Below, piece after piece: positions 12,756 to 36,900 of a DNA stretch of 64,000 nucleotides. A program made the position numbers and the translations under genes. Every line of letters begins with the position of its first letter. The first letter of the stretch is position 1. The stretch comes from Nematostella vectensis (taxonomy: Eukaryota; Cnidaria; Anthozoa; Actiniaria; Edwardsiidae), in the NCBI RefSeq assembly GCF_932526225.1, contig NC_064034.1:2714001-2778000 (forward strand). Direction: 5' to 3'. Below the pieces are notes generated by a model, which saw only the letters and a program-made list of their open reading frames with translations, had not been told where the DNA came from and did no database searches.

Positions 12756-13085
12756 GGGGGGGGGGGGGGGGGGGGTGAATAGGGGTATGCAAATCCGCCG
12801 ATCCGCAATATTTTCGGAGCAAATCCGTGGACCCGCAGAATTTTTTAGATCCGCATGGTTTGACAGATAAACAATAGCATCGATTGAAATTTATTTAAAA
12901 TCCGAAATTCGAGCGTCAAGCAGTCAAAATCCGAAATCCGCGCCCGAATTGTCAACAAATCCGTGACCCGCCGTACTTTCAAAATCCGCCAATCCGCTTA
13001 AATAATCTTAAAAATCCGTATTCCGTGAGCATTTCGGGGCCGAATCCGCCGATCCGCAAACCTATTCATCCCCCCCCCCCCCCGT
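12756..13085. mobile_element. MITE-like repeat bounded by poly-G and poly-C
   Basis: The block starts with a run of about 20 G followed by tgaatagg and ends with cctattcatc followed by a run of about 15 C, so the ends form an inverted repeat. The interior is filled with variants of aaatccgccgatccgc in the same orientation. There is no open frame. A short non-autonomous element, or an expanded repeat with foldback ends, is most likely. Confidence 0.55.
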
Positions 13086-13152
13086 AAAGCAGATTGCACT
13101 CTTTATTATCTCCGTGTGCTTCTAAAGAAGTAAACTTATTTTGTTGAGCCAC

Positions 13153-13198
13153 AGGCGAACCAGGATAAATATAAGTCCCTCGTTATCCTGGTTCGCCT
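13153..13198. repeat. Perfect 16-bp-arm inverted repeat upstream of the PKA RII gene
   Basis: The arm aggcgaaccaggataa at 13153-13168 is matched exactly by its reverse complement at 13183-13198, with a 14-base loop. It ends 329 bases before the ATG of the PKA regulatory-subunit gene. It may be a relic of a foldback element or a structured promoter-region feature. Nothing in the sequence decides which. Confidence 0.75.
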
Positions 13199-13527
13199 AC
13201 GATAGAACTCACTTGTACTGCATCAGTCGTTGTTTACAAAAATTTTTTGAGCAAAATGTTTTAAAAACTCTAGTCGCTATCTTATTGGTTCATAGCACTT
13301 AACTCAGGTTTCTGATTGGTCCTTCGGACAATAGATTGCGCTTTTACTGACGTTTGCCGCCAAACATCTCGCGCACGCGCTTTGCACAGTATCTAGGCGT
13401 CAAGGCCAGATGTGTTTGATCACAACAGGACCAAGCAAACAGGCAACTGGAAAATGAGCATTATTTACTCCTAAGAACTTCTGCATTGTATTTTCAATCT
13501 TGAATTACATTGCAAAGGACCGCAGAC

Positions 13528-16500
13528 ATGAATCTTGAAATACCAAGTGGTTTGTCAGATTTGCTGCAGGATTTTACGGTGCATGTATTACGCGAGAAAC
13601 CCGAGGACATCGTTGACTTCGCTGCAAATTACTTCATGAAACTCAAGCTGAAAGAAAAACGCAGTCAAAAGGGGAAGAAAAAGAATAAGGAGAAGGGTGT
13701 TAGTTTTGGGCCTCCTGGTAATGATGAAGACGATACATATAACGAAGATGAAGATGACGAAATGCCAGGTAGAAAGTTTGTATTTAAAGAGAGCAAGTGT
13801 TTTCCACAGACAGCAAGTGTCAAAGACTCCGTTCCGCTTTGGCAGTTGTCACAATAGCATCAATCGACACAACTTATATAGCTCTTATAATTTTTGTCGC
13901 TGCCGTTATTGTTATATTGAGTCCGAAAATCTATATCAACTTTCTCTGACTTTCTTCAAATTCTTAATGCTTGTAAATTGATCTACACATTCTCGGCGAA
14001 CGTTAACAAGTGTTTGGGGTTTCCACGAATGTCATGTAGCGTGAAAATACAAATCAAATTACTTTCGATCTTTTGTCTGGGTTTTATAAATTTTGATTTT
14101 TTTCTATTTCAGAGCCTCCGAAAAACCGCTACGCGCGCCGGCAGTCGGGTAAGTTGAGGTCGCCATTTGCCAGAAAATATAACTCAAAATGCAAGCGTGG
14201 CGACAAGCAAAGGTTTATTCATGAATTAGAAATTCTATCTGTTATTGTGCCGATTGCCTTCTCGCAATCCTGGTTGCTGTGGTGATTTTAATCGTGGATT
14301 TAACTCGTCCACTCGTTGCATTCCAAACAAACTTGGCCGCCATTTTCAAGCATATACAAGCAATAATATTATTCTTTATTAATCATAAAAAGTCTGAAAC
14401 CTGTGCTCAAACGGTATTTTACTTTGTGTTCTCAGTGTGTGCAGAGCCGTTTCATCCGGATTCGGAAGACGAGGGCGACGAACAGCCGGTTAGTTGTCGA
14501 TCTAATAATTAGTGCTTGATCTCCTTGTCAAACTGCGTAAACGACGATTTGCAAAAATACGCGCGACTCCTGACTAGACACTTTTAAAAAGTGTTTTCAA
14601 TAAACTATTGGGGTATTTATTGAAGATATTCTAGTGTGAAGTTCGATTGGTATTGGTAACGGGTAAGCCAGCAAGTTATATAATTATGAGCGAAATCGAT
14701 TGATATAGCCCCAACACGCCTTTTTACTACCCAAACAAATGTCGAAGCCTTTATCAGCTTACTTAAGTAATTTATCCCCTAGCTCCATTTCAATTATTTG
14801 GTTCAGTTTGTAACCATACATAGACGTTTTGTACATCCTTAACCTAGCTGAATGTACATCGTTTTTTTTCAACCTTTCAACAAAAGTGAACATGACAAGA
14901 CGTAATGACTGTTCATATCGTTATCACTTTAGCCGCATATTTTATCCAGTGCTGTAGACAGAAGAAAAAAGCAATTATTAAATGTGCGATACACGATCCC
15001 TTATCAATAAATCATCTGTTTATGAATCTTTTTTGTGTAGATTGAAATTATAAATTATTGGTGTCGATGAAATAACAACTAAGATTTAAGAATTCTTTTC
15101 AGTTTTAGTGTAGGTTTTTTTTTAATTATAAGATACAAATTATTTTTTAGCTATTATATTTACAATGAATACATTGGATAACATCACTGTGTGTGTGTTT
15201 TTTTTTTTACTATGTTATTTTTCAATTTGCATCCGAAGTGACAAATATGGAAAATACTATTTATAGTTTAATGTTGAGCTTCATCGCTTGAATGCATTTT
15301 TGTGAGACTACAAAACATTGGTTGAGCTCAATCATTGATAGATTATTGAAACTGTTTTCATAATTTCATTTCTGATATTTCTTATGCAAATCCATAATTT
15401 TATTCCGTCAAAGCCATACAAATATTCCTATAAATATGCTGGATCTCCTAGATTGGGTATTAAAATAAATTTTTAATTTATTTGACAAGAAAAGATAACA
15501 AAATTGGATAATAACTGTTCTCACCAACACAATCAACAATATGTGAGATCATTTTTTTAAATCTTTTTTTTTTTTTAGATTGTGTACCCTAAAACAGATG
15601 AGCAAAGGCAAAGACTCAACGATGCTATCAAGAATATCCTACTTTTCAAGAATTTAGCAAAGGTACACTTACATACTTAAAGGGACTCTTTTTATTGTGT
15701 TTTAGCATCTAATTTTATATGTCCCAAATGCACCTGTTATTGTGGCTTTATCTCATTCTTCAAATGATCATTTGAAACAGCACGACTTGTTTTGCATACC
15801 TTTAAAAAAATTTTTTCTTTTTTTAACGCAACCAGTGAAAGACAATAAATGCAACCCCAGAAAGGATAAGCACAATAATGCATAAATCATTTTGGAGCAA
15901 CATATTTTAGCAGTGCTGATAATACTCCTTGGCAATCACGGGTTAATGAATAAACAACATTGGTCAAAAAAGTTATTTTTCTTGCTGTTTTCTTTTTTCA
16001 GGAGCAACTAAATGAAGTCTTAGATGCCATGTTTGAAAGAAAAACACAGGCAGGAGATCATATTATTGACCAAGGCGATGATGGCGACAACTTTTACGTC
16101 ATTGATAGGTGTGCAAATGTAGCAATCCTACAGTGAGATGTTTGTTAGTTATTTACAAATGTGTTTATTTTTCTATAGAGGGCAGTATGATATATATGTA
16201 AGGATTGATGGTCAAGAGAAAATGGTAAGATAGTATGCATGTTTTTGAGATTCTGGAGTCATAACATTTTCAAAGTTAATTCACGTTATGATTGATAATT
16301 CAGGTTGGCAGCTATGACAACAAAGGCAGCTTTGGAGAACTGGCACTTATGTACAATACACCAAGGTAATAATGTTCACAGTCAATACCATGTATAGTCC
16401 CTATTGATCTAGAGTTTCTGTCGGAGACCTTATTATTAAATGAGTCCTTCCAAATATTTGTATTTGCAAAACAGGTTTATCCACAGCAGGCAATTAAATC

Positions 16501-18262
16501 AGTCATTTTTTAAAAAAAAGTCGACAACAACGCAGGAGTTGTTTTTCTTCCTTCATTTTTGTAATTTTTTTGGAGCTTTAAAAATATGTTTTTTGTGCAG
16601 TTTTTTTTATGCATTTCACATCTCCAAGGGTCCAGCTGTCAGTTATAAATTGATGATCATTATTATTTTTTTAATGTAGAGCTGCTACTATAGTATCAAC
16701 TTCGGAAGGAGTTATCTGGGGCTTGGTGAGTAATTTGTACATATTTTACACCCTGTTACTGTTTGTTTAGATAAATAAGGAGGATGTTCTTTTCCTAAAG
16801 AAATTTTTTGCAACATATAGCTTTGTAAGCTTTTGCTCTCGATTTGTTTGATTCAGGATCGAATGACATTTAGGAGAATATTACTGAAAGCTGCTGCAAA
16901 GAAGAGAAAAGTGCACGAGGCTCTCTTGGAAACTGTGCCCCTTTTGCAAGAAATCACAGTAAGCAATTCTTTATGAATTTGAAAAAAAAAATCATCAGAC
17001 TAATGTTTTGTGTTTTTGTGTGAATTACAGGAATATGAAAGGATGAACCTAGCAGATGCACTTGTTTCCAGACAGTTTAAAGATGGGGAGTGTATTATAA
17101 AGCAGGTACAGGCTCAAATCGTGGATCCCTGGAAGGAAGTGTATTCATCCCAAAGCCAGGGGCACCAATATCCACCATAAACTTCCTGCATTTCTTAACT
17201 CTGTCACACAAACATTTTATTCTAAAATTTGTCCAAAGGGAGACCCCCCCCTTGGATCTGCATTTCATGACAGAGAAAGAGTTATTCTAACAAACATGCT
17301 TTTAATTTCTAGCTGACTTTATATACTTTGTTATGAGGTTTACTGTTTTTACAACATGCTTCGCATTTCTAGGGTGATGAAGCTGATTTTATGTACTTTG
17401 TTGAGAGTGGTACAGTGTCCATAAGGATGCATAACAAGGTAAGATTCTTGTCTACACAAAGTGTCATCGCAGTCCAGTCCATTAACTAACTGCCTGTGAT
17501 TTCTGCTAACTGCAATTTGATTGAACCGATTTTCTTATTTAAATAGGCTTAGAGTAAGTGAATGTTGTGGGGTGTTTAGTGTAAATCATGATCTTTCTTT
17601 AGTTTTGGAGACTCCCCCACAGTATATTGACTTTAGATAGATTGTGTTATTTTATTGTAGGGCACCAAAACAATAATTTATGGTATATCTTTATTGCAGA
17701 GTGACCCTACCACCGAAGTTGAGATAGCTCAGTGTACTAAGGGTGGATATTTTGGTGAACTTGCACTCATCACTCACAACACTCGTGCTGCATCAGTGTA
17801 TTCTGTTGGGGATTGTGTATGTGCAAGTAAGTAATCTTTAAATGTGAAATTAATCTGGGTTTAAAGTTGACTTTGGTCAAGGGGTACTATAGTATGGGGA
17901 CAAGAAAGCTGAAGAAACAACCCTTACCTCATTCCCTGGGTATTGTTGCAATGATCAAGTTGCTATAAAAAAATACTATGATTTTAAGTGTGAAAACACA
18001 GATCTCAGGAAACCTTTAAGGGTTGCATTCCATGCTATATTTTACTCATGCAGCAAGCTACCAAAATATATGTTCCAGATATGAGTGACAACTTTATTGT
18101 ATACCTGCATTGCAATGCATCTTAACTTGTTCCACTTCAGGTCTTGATGTTCATGCATTTGAACGACTGCTGGGCCCTTGTATGGATATCATGAAGAGAA
18201 ATATTGATGGATATGAAGAACAACTGCAGAAATTGGGAGTGGAGCATACAGAATTAAGATAA
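13528..18262 (+). CDS. PRKAR2: cAMP-dependent protein kinase type II regulatory subunit
   Basis: This subunit holds PKA catalytic subunits inactive until cAMP binds, and docks to A-kinase anchoring proteins. Coding exons: 13528-13768, 14113-14148, 14436-14488, 15579-15662, 16002-16108, 16179-16224, 16304-16365, 16680-16725, 16857-16958, 17031-17105, 17373-17438, 17700-17826, 18141-18262. All have AG/GT borders and consistent phases and sum to 1167 bases (388 codons plus stop). Residues about 4-41 ([20 protein letters not shown]) are the dimerisation/docking domain. An acidic linker follows. The inhibitor site RRQSV has Ser92 at the phosphorylatable position, which marks type II rather than type I. 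Two cyclic-nucleotide-binding domains carry phosphate-binding cassettes [14 protein letters not shown] (Glu201, Arg210) and [14 protein letters not shown] (Glu326, Arg335), so both cAMP pockets look functional. The family is usually about 400 residues. The start was chosen at ATG 13528 because it directly precedes the docking helix. Confidence 0.96.
17285..17340 (+). pseudogene. Degenerate tandem copy of a PKA RII exon (acceptor side)
   Basis: Just upstream of the real exon at 17373-17438, the stretch acatgcttttaatttctag followed by ctgactttatatactttgtt mirrors acatgcttcgcatttctag plus the exon start, which reads gctgattttatgtactttgt. The copy lacks the ggtgatgaa beginning and carries a premature TAT/TGA-type disruption. 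It is probably a non-functional local duplication of the intron end and part of the exon. Confidence 0.6.
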
Positions 18263-19077
18263 ATGTGGATATTTCATTCTGCCCAAATGTACATTTTCTA
18301 GGGATATGGCTCCTAAGCCAACCTAGTTTTAATCCACCCTTAAAGAATGATTTTTAAGAGCCTTATTTTAATTTACGAAGTATCGAGAAAGAGATCAAGA
18401 ACTGACCCAGTCAATGAGGTTAGATAATATCACTGTCATGATGGTCCTTTTTCTGTTATGATTTTTAGGTATTTATGACCAAGTGACGGTGTACAACTTG
18501 TGATTAAAACAAATTGTCAAAATTAGATGTTAAAAATTATTGTTACATCCTTACATATAAATTGTTCATTGGAAAGTTATCAGTTCTTTGACATACTCCT
18601 AAAAAGTTAGCTGTAAACCTATGGCTTCTTCTGTAAATAAAGAGATGTATTTATTGCTTCTGCATTTTTTGTATCTGTGAAACAGACTTACTGGCTTTAG
18701 TTTCTTTTCTGTCTTGCTGTTATACTTGATATATATATATTTTGTAATAAGGATTTCTTTGTACCAGCCAGTGTAGTATTTTTTCACCTGATGCATTGCA
18801 GGTTTTGGCCTTAGACTGACATTCTGACGACATTTTCTGACAACATTTTACACCATTCTCAATCACACATTCACCTTGTGTTTTTACCTTTCCAAGTGTG
18901 ACTGGTTTTTTATGATAGAAGCGATTTCGCAGTTAGGGTGGATGTTAGACTGCTAACCAATGAAAAAGCACTGAAAAGAAAGCAGATAAGGGATACATAC
19001 ACACTAAATCAGCAACAATGCAAAGGAAATTTATTCAATTGCTGGCTTTGTGTTTATCGTTATTTAATTCACATGCG
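18263..19077 (+). other. 3' UTR and downstream flank of the PKA RII gene
   Basis: AT-rich non-coding sequence after the stop codon. An AATAAA hexamer at 18636-18641 is the best visible polyadenylation signal and would give a 3' UTR of about 400 bases. The exact cleavage site cannot be read from the sequence. Nothing else is recognised before the minisatellite begins. Confidence 0.5.
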
Positions 19078-21470
19078 TCTGGTATCATGGAACTCACATG
19101 GGCCAGGTATCATAGAACTCATATGGGCCTAGTATCATGGAACTCATGGGCCAGGTATCATGGAACTCACATGGGCCTGGTATAATAGAACTCATATGGA
19201 CCTGGTATCATAGAAATCAATTGGGCATGGTATCATGAAACTCACACGGGGCCTGGTATTATGGAACTGGTATCATAGAACTCACATGTGCCTGGTATCA
19301 TGGAACTTACATGGGCCTGGTATCATGGAACTCACATGGGCATGGTATCATGGAACTCACTTGGACCTGGTATCATGGAACTCACATGGGCCTGGTATCA
19401 TGGAACTGGTATCATAGAACTCACATGGGCCTGGTATCATGGAACTTACATGGGCCTGGTATCATAGAACTCACATGGGCCTGGTATCAGGGAACTTACA
19501 TGGGCCTGGTATCATGGAACTCACATGGGCCTGGTATCATAGAACTCACATGGGCCTGGTATCATGGAACTCACATGGGCCTGGTATCATGGAACTCACT
19601 TGGACCCGGTATCATGGACCTCACTTTGGCCTGTTATCATGAAACTCACACGGGGCCTGGTATTATGGAACTGGTATCATAGAACTCACATGGGCCTGGT
19701 ATCATGGAACTCACACGGGGCTTGGTATTATAGAACTCACATAGGCCTGGTATCATGAAACTCACACAGGCCTGGTATCATGGAACTCGAATGGGCCTGT
19801 TATCATAGAACTCACTTGGGCCTGGTATCATGTGAACTCACATGGGCCTGGTATCATAGAACTCACATGGGCCTGGTACCGTGGAACTCACACAGGGCTT
19901 GGTATCATGGAACTCACACGAGGCTTGGTATCATGGAACTCACATGGGCCTGGTATCATGAAACTCACGTGGGCATGGGACTCACACGGGCCAGGTATCA
20001 TAGAACTCATATGGGCCAGGTATCATAGAACTCACATGTGCCTGGTATCATGGAACTCACATGTGCCTGGTATCATGAAACTCACACGGGGCCTGGTATT
20101 ATGGAACTGGTATCATAGAACTCACATGTGCCTGGTATCATTGAACTCACATGGGCCTGGTATCATGGAACTCACACGGGGCCTGGTATCAAAGAACTCA
20201 AATGGGCCTGGTATCATGGAACTCACTTGGACCTGGTATCATGGAACTCACTTGGGCCTGGTATCATGGAACTCGCATGGGGCCTGGTATTATGGAACTG
20301 GTATTATGGAACTCACACAAGCCTGGTATCATGGAACTTACATGGGCCTGGTATCATGGAACTCACTTGGACCTGGTATCATGGAACTCAAACAGGCCTA
20401 GTATCATGGAACTCACATGGGCCTGGTATCATGGAACTCACATGGGGCCCGGTATCATAGAACTCACATGGGCCTGGTATCATGGAACTAACACAGGCCT
20501 GGTATCATAGAACTCACATGGTCCTGGTATCATGGAACTCACATGGGCCTGGTATCATGGAACTCACTTGGACCTGGTATCATGGAACTCACTTGGGCCT
20601 GGTATCATGGAACTGGTATCATAGAACTCACATGAGCCTGGTACCATGAAACTCACATGGGCCTGGTATTATGGCACTCATGTGGACCTGGTATCATGGT
20701 ACTCACTTGGGCCTGGTATCATGGAACTCGCACGGGGCCTGGTATTATGGAACTGGTATCATAGAACTCACATGAGCCTGGTATCATGGAACTCACATGA
20801 GCCTGGTATCATGGAACTTACATGGGCCTGGTATCATGGAACTCACTGGGCCTGGTATCATGGAACTCACACGGGGCCTGGTATCATAGAACTCATATGG
20901 GCCAGGTATCATAGAACTCATATGGACCTGGTATCATAGAAATCACTTGGGTATGGTATTATGGAACTCACACGGTCCTGTTATCATAGAACTCACATGT
21001 GCCTGGTATCATGGAACTCACAGTGGCCTGGTATCATGGAACTCACTTGGACCTGGTATCATGGAACTCACTTGGGCCTGGTATCATAGAATTCATATGG
21101 AACTGGTATCATAGAAATCACTTGGGCATGGTATCATGGAACTCACATGGGCTTGGTATCATGAAACTGGTATCATAGAACTCACACGGGCCTGGTATCA
21201 TGGAACTCACATGGGCCAGGTATCATAGAACTCATATGGGCATGGTATCATGAAACTGGTATCATAGAACTCACACGGGCCTGGTATCATGGAACTCATA
21301 TGGACCTGGTATCATAGAAATCACTTGGGCATGGTATCATGAAACTCACACGGGGCCTGGTATCATGGAACTCACTTGAGCCTAGTATCACGGAACTCAC
21401 GTGCTTGGTATCATGGAACTCACATGGGCCTGGTATCATGGAACTCACATGGGCCTGGTATCATACAAGA
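19078..21470. repeat. 24-bp minisatellite between convergent genes
   Basis: About 2.4 kb of a unit containing ggtatcatggaactcacatg followed by ggcct, roughly one hundred copies. Substitution variants (cttgg, acacgg, atagaa) and truncated units (ggaactggtatcata) are scattered through it and form higher-order patterns. Because 24 is a multiple of three, long open frames run through it on the + strand, but the encoded WYHGTH-type peptide is a by-product. It fills the space between the 3' ends of the PKA RII gene (+) and the thioredoxin glutathione reductase gene (-). Confidence 0.95.
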
Positions 21471-21599
21471 ATAGAATGGCATTTTTTTATTACTGAAATC
21501 AACCCTGAAAGTCCCTTGCCCTGAATCAACATTTACAAAAATCCAAGATAGAAAGGGCCAAGAGTGTTTTCTATGAGATGCAAATTTCCTTGTGAAACA

Positions 21600-21605
21600 T
21601 TTATT
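21600..21605 (-). promoter_or_regulatory. Candidate polyadenylation signal of the selenoprotein gene
   Basis: On the minus strand these bases read AATAAA. They lie about 120 bases downstream of the SECIS core and before the minisatellite, a sensible distance for the end of the thioredoxin glutathione reductase mRNA. Confidence 0.45.
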
Positions 21606-21725
21606 TGCATAAAATGGCACAAAAATGACAAAAAAACTGTATGTACAGTAACTGCTATTGGTAGCAAAAATGAATATTTTGTTAGACTGGATAGGATTTA
21701 ATTCGAGGAACCAAGTACACGCCTT

Positions 21726-21775
21726 CATCCGGTTAAGCTGCTCCACTTTAAAGGGTTTGCCAACTTGACCATCAT
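21726..21775 (-). promoter_or_regulatory. SECIS element in the 3' UTR
   Basis: This RNA stem-loop directs selenocysteine insertion at UGA. On the minus strand the 5' core ATGAT (21771-21775) is followed by 12 bases of helix, the unpaired AAA (21756-21758), an apical loop, and a returning strand whose last ten bases CAGCTTAACC pair with GGTCAAGTTG, with one mismatch and one wobble. The 3' core GGAT (21727-21730) follows and supplies the opposing GA. The tandem G.A/A.G quartet, the 12-base spacing and the AAA bulge all match the eukaryotic SECIS consensus. It lies about 140 bases past the UGA codon at 21913-21915 of the gene it would serve. Confidence 0.88.
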
Positions 21776-21906
21776 ATATAAACTGCATAGATTTGCAGGG
21801 GTGGTATTGGTTTCCATGGTTTCAGGAATAGCCTTGCTGTTGCCTAGGAGACATGTCTGTATATATTGCTATAACAGCTGTCTAGCTAGTATGCAACAGC
21901 AGGGAG

Positions 21907-32839
<10,933 letters not shown>

Positions 32840-33918
32840 GACTTTCGCCTCGGGAGAACCTGAAGAAGGCGATGGGACCCTCGTTCGCTTCAGCTTGCTG
32901 AAAACTCATTCAAATTAGCTTTCTGCCGCGTCACGAGGCGTACAAAGAGAACAGCACCCGACAAATAAGGAGATCTGAAGGGTTGCGTAATAAAGATCAT
33001 GAGGAAATGCCTAATTTTAGTAACTCGACTGCAAGTACAAACCGCTGCATTGTATGCCATATTGAAAGGTCGTAGCAAGGGTAATATATATATCTATACT
33101 TCATATTGTTGTAGTGTCATATGGAATATATTTTTTCTTACCTAAGCTCTAGTAGCAAAGCAGAACAACAAGTGAAAGCGAGGATCGAAGAAAACTCGAG
33201 TTCGGAATCGCGCAGGCGCGGATATGCTCAGCGGAGCTTCGGTGAAACTAAATGACCTGGAGCTATTTGTATTTTCCCGCCAAAAAGTCCAAAGTAATAA
33301 ATGGTGCTTCTAAGGTTCGTTTGAATCCCCCGATTCTGGTCGCGAATATCTCCATAGGGTAGGGAGTCCCCCCCCCCCCCCCCCCCCGAGGGGTAGGTAG
33401 AATGCATCGGGCGTTTTTTCTCTCTACTATTTTGTATTTCTTTTATAAAAATTAGGCGTGGAGAAAGAGAATTCATCAAGAGAGCATGCGCTTTTGGATT
33501 CATTAAAACATAGGCACTATTCAGGTGCGGATCCAGGATTTCAAAATAGAGGGTGGAGAATGGCATGAATTTAGGCCCCTAAAAGATAAATTGAAAACCG
33601 TAAATAATTTGTAAAAAAAAACACGTTTATTTAAAACTGACTCTATTGAGAGAAATTCATCAGATTCTTCTAGTTCCTCACGGATTTGCATACGCAATCT
33701 TTTTTTCTTATATGACCTAATGATTTCCACACTCGTTTGAAATTTATGTTCTTTTTTATTCGTTCTACACATTTCATTTCTGTACATATTTACAATAGCA
33801 TCAATTGATACTGTAATAAGTTTTACGAAATATTTACTCTCTCTGGGGTAATATTGCATAAAATAATCGTTTAGTCATTTGCATTGTTGTGACATCAATC
33901 GAGGCCTTGGTCATGACG
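32840..33918. other. Intergenic region: 5' flank of the TGR gene and 3' flank of the C12orf56-like gene
   Basis: Between the ATG of the thioredoxin glutathione reductase gene and the stop of the upstream C12orf56-like gene, both on the minus strand. It holds a poly-C run of about 18 at 33370-33388 and a ggtgcggatccagg motif at 33525-33540 that looks like the end of a repeat element. I cannot point to a core promoter. Confidence 0.4.
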
Positions 33919-36900
33919 TCATCTGAACGAAGCCTTGGTCTTGAGAATTGCGTCACTAACATGCGACAGCAGTGACAAAGTAGGCATGGTCAGCGGAAAC
34001 TGAATAGGCAATTTCTTCTCTATATGTCTTTTGATGTAGTACCTAAAATTAATGATCATAATCCATTAGTCTGTTTGAAAATTTCTCTTGCACTACAACC
34101 ACATCCTAGTAAATACAGATTGGAAATTATAAAGTTCAAAGTAGTGAATGGTTTTATTCCTCAAACAAGTGAAACTACCTGAATTCCTCTGAGTAGGACC
34201 TGGGGATAGCCGAGGCCATGGGGTGGCTATACTCAAGAAGGTTATGCAATATGTACAGCTGACGATAGACCAGTACTGCGCTTTTAGTAGAGAGCGGCTT
34301 ACGGTCCGATAACACCACTGACATCTGCCTGTCCATCATCCGCTTGACAAACGCTTCCTGAAAATAGCGATGAATCAACCAGTCAATTAGACATTCAGTC
34401 AGCCAGCCTGCTCGACCGCCAGTAGTGATGCGAATAAGTTTAGCCCAGAGCCTCTACCAAGTGCCCAGCGGAGCCACGGGATACACTGACACACCTGCTC
34501 AACTCCATTGCTATGAATATGGATGACATCAATATAATAATAAAATATACACTGAACTTACCGCCTCACGGTGCGTGTCGATAATCTTTATCAACCAAGA
34601 AATGTTGATTGTGTTATTCTCAATTTTGAACACGCTTGACTACAAACAAGAGAAGACTGAATTACAGTATATTCCAGATACTTTTGGCTTTCTTATCACC
34701 CTCTGTATATTAAACAACTACACAAATACTTCTTCAAAACATCATCACCATAGCCACTACATACCTGTCAACCGAAAATCTCAAGGCTTGAGATTTTTTT
34801 TTGGGGGGGTGAGGTATAATCTTGCAGGCGTTTTCCTTATAGAAAGCTCTCGCGAACAATCAACTTATAGATCTCACGAGGGTGTTATTACACTGCACAA
34901 GGGAATTATGTTTTAAATAAGTTAATAGAAAATAGGCAAAATTATGATTTTCCATTAAATAACTTTTCAGAAGCGATGAAAATCGCTAAAAGGCAGGAGG
35001 AGACTCCCGCCTAATGCGGGAGAGTTGACAGGTATGCCACTATCATCATCATAATTTTTTCATATCATCAACTCACCTGGTGGACAGCTGTGAGAATCTC
35101 GTATATCACTGACGTCACGCAATCCAAAACCTCATTTAAAAGTTTCGCTGTCTGAAAAGAATTTTACCAGCATTATCGTCATCAAGCTCATGGAGACCTT
35201 AATAAAGTTGCCCTCTGGAGTCCCTTACATACAAGCAGACAAATAAAAACAAGTCGCACGGTTATTCAAAACGCTGGCATTATTTTTCGACATGCAAACA
35301 AAAAATAATTTGCCGTTTTGTTTTTATTCGCATTTGACTGGTTGATTTGAGATTTATTGCAATAAGTCGCAAACGTACACGCTATACAAGCTATATACGC
35401 AGACTACCCCTCCGTAGCCTGAGTATCATGTGATTTACTTTTTCCTTAACAAAAAAAGGAAGGCCTGACACCGTTCTCGCCGCGAAGCTCGGAGCCTCTA
35501 GTACCCAGGGTACTCAGGCCTTCGAAAAATGCTAGATCCAGAAGTTGTTCCTTGTGACCTCGCCCCAAGCCTCCTCCCTACCTCGTCTTCTTCGGCTGCT
35601 TGACGCACGTCACCATTGGGCCCGTAGAGTAGCAGTTGGGCGGCTGGGGAGATTTTGGATTCTGATGATTTGCGTCCTACACAAGGCGTGGCAATGACGT
35701 GCTCTAAAAGATCCCTAAGTGTCTGACCCCTGAAAGATAAATCAAAGGGGTTGGGTTTACCAATTAAACTATTCTATGACATCTGAATGCATTTGTGTAT
35801 AGCATTGCTGTTGCTTGAGGCACAGCTTGGATAAATGAGATGAGGGTAGCTGGGGGGGGGGGCATTTCTGAAAAGACGCTAGGTGCCCTTTAACCCTCTC
35901 GCACCCAGGGAAAGATTGGTCTTGAAACCTTTTTACTCACTTGTGGGCCTTAAGAACGTTCAATCTGGACTGCAAAATTTCGGTTTCACGGAACATGCAT
36001 ACCAAGGTCTCCAGCAGAACGACGATATAGCTATGAAATAAGATGACAGGGAAACGTTTTGCTATCAGACATTTTTAAACACCTTAAATATCTTAACACG
36101 CTCAATTTTTGGGTTTAACTTGTCTTTAAAAATAAAAGTCATAGACATCTTTTTCGACAGCATTTGTTAATGATATCATTATATATGCTATAATGGCCCC
36201 ATTCCTGGGGGAAGGGGCACTCATCCCCTATTTGGGTATTAGGGTGCTGCCGATGCTCCGTAACCCTGACCCTGTCGAGGACAAAAAATAGCTCAAATAA
36301 CATCGTCACCTCAATTGAATAGGGAGCATAACTTGTGAGTTTTTTTTGGCTCTTAACGTTTAACCATGTCTTCAAGTGTTTGCTGCAACTTGTAAATATT
36401 TGCTGTGTCTAACAAATTCTACTGAAAAGTAATACTTTTTTGTGTCACAGAAAATTAAACTGGTCGCTTTTAGCAACAAAAGCAAACTAAAAGAGCGGCT
36501 AAACTTACTCAAACTCGTCAGCTCGATTATTCCCCCTTTGCCTTGAGCGAGTGCTGGGAGATTCAGGAAGATACATCTTTATTTGGTCCACAATGAAGTT
36601 AAATAATTCTGGAGACTAAAACATGTAAATACTTTGGTTAAATGTTGATCTAATCGAGTGCTATGCAGTATATACACTTTGTAATATGATGAAGAAGGGG
36701 CCGACACCCCTCATCCGTCCCCACTTCAGTTTGGTGCCTCCCATCCCACCCCAAATCCTAATAATTAAGTTCAATCTGCTCCAAAGCATAAATTTATTGT
36801 TTTGGTTAGAGAGTGGTTCTCCCATGAAACCACCCCTAGATCAACTACATTAACCTTAGCCCAGCGAAATACAAAAGAGGGTTCTGCTAGTAGGGAAAAT

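Noticed and set aside
19235-21524. Series of overlapping open frames encoding WYHGTHMGLVSWN-type repeats
   Set aside because: By-product of a 24-bp minisatellite whose length is a multiple of three. No start context, splice sites or conserved protein.
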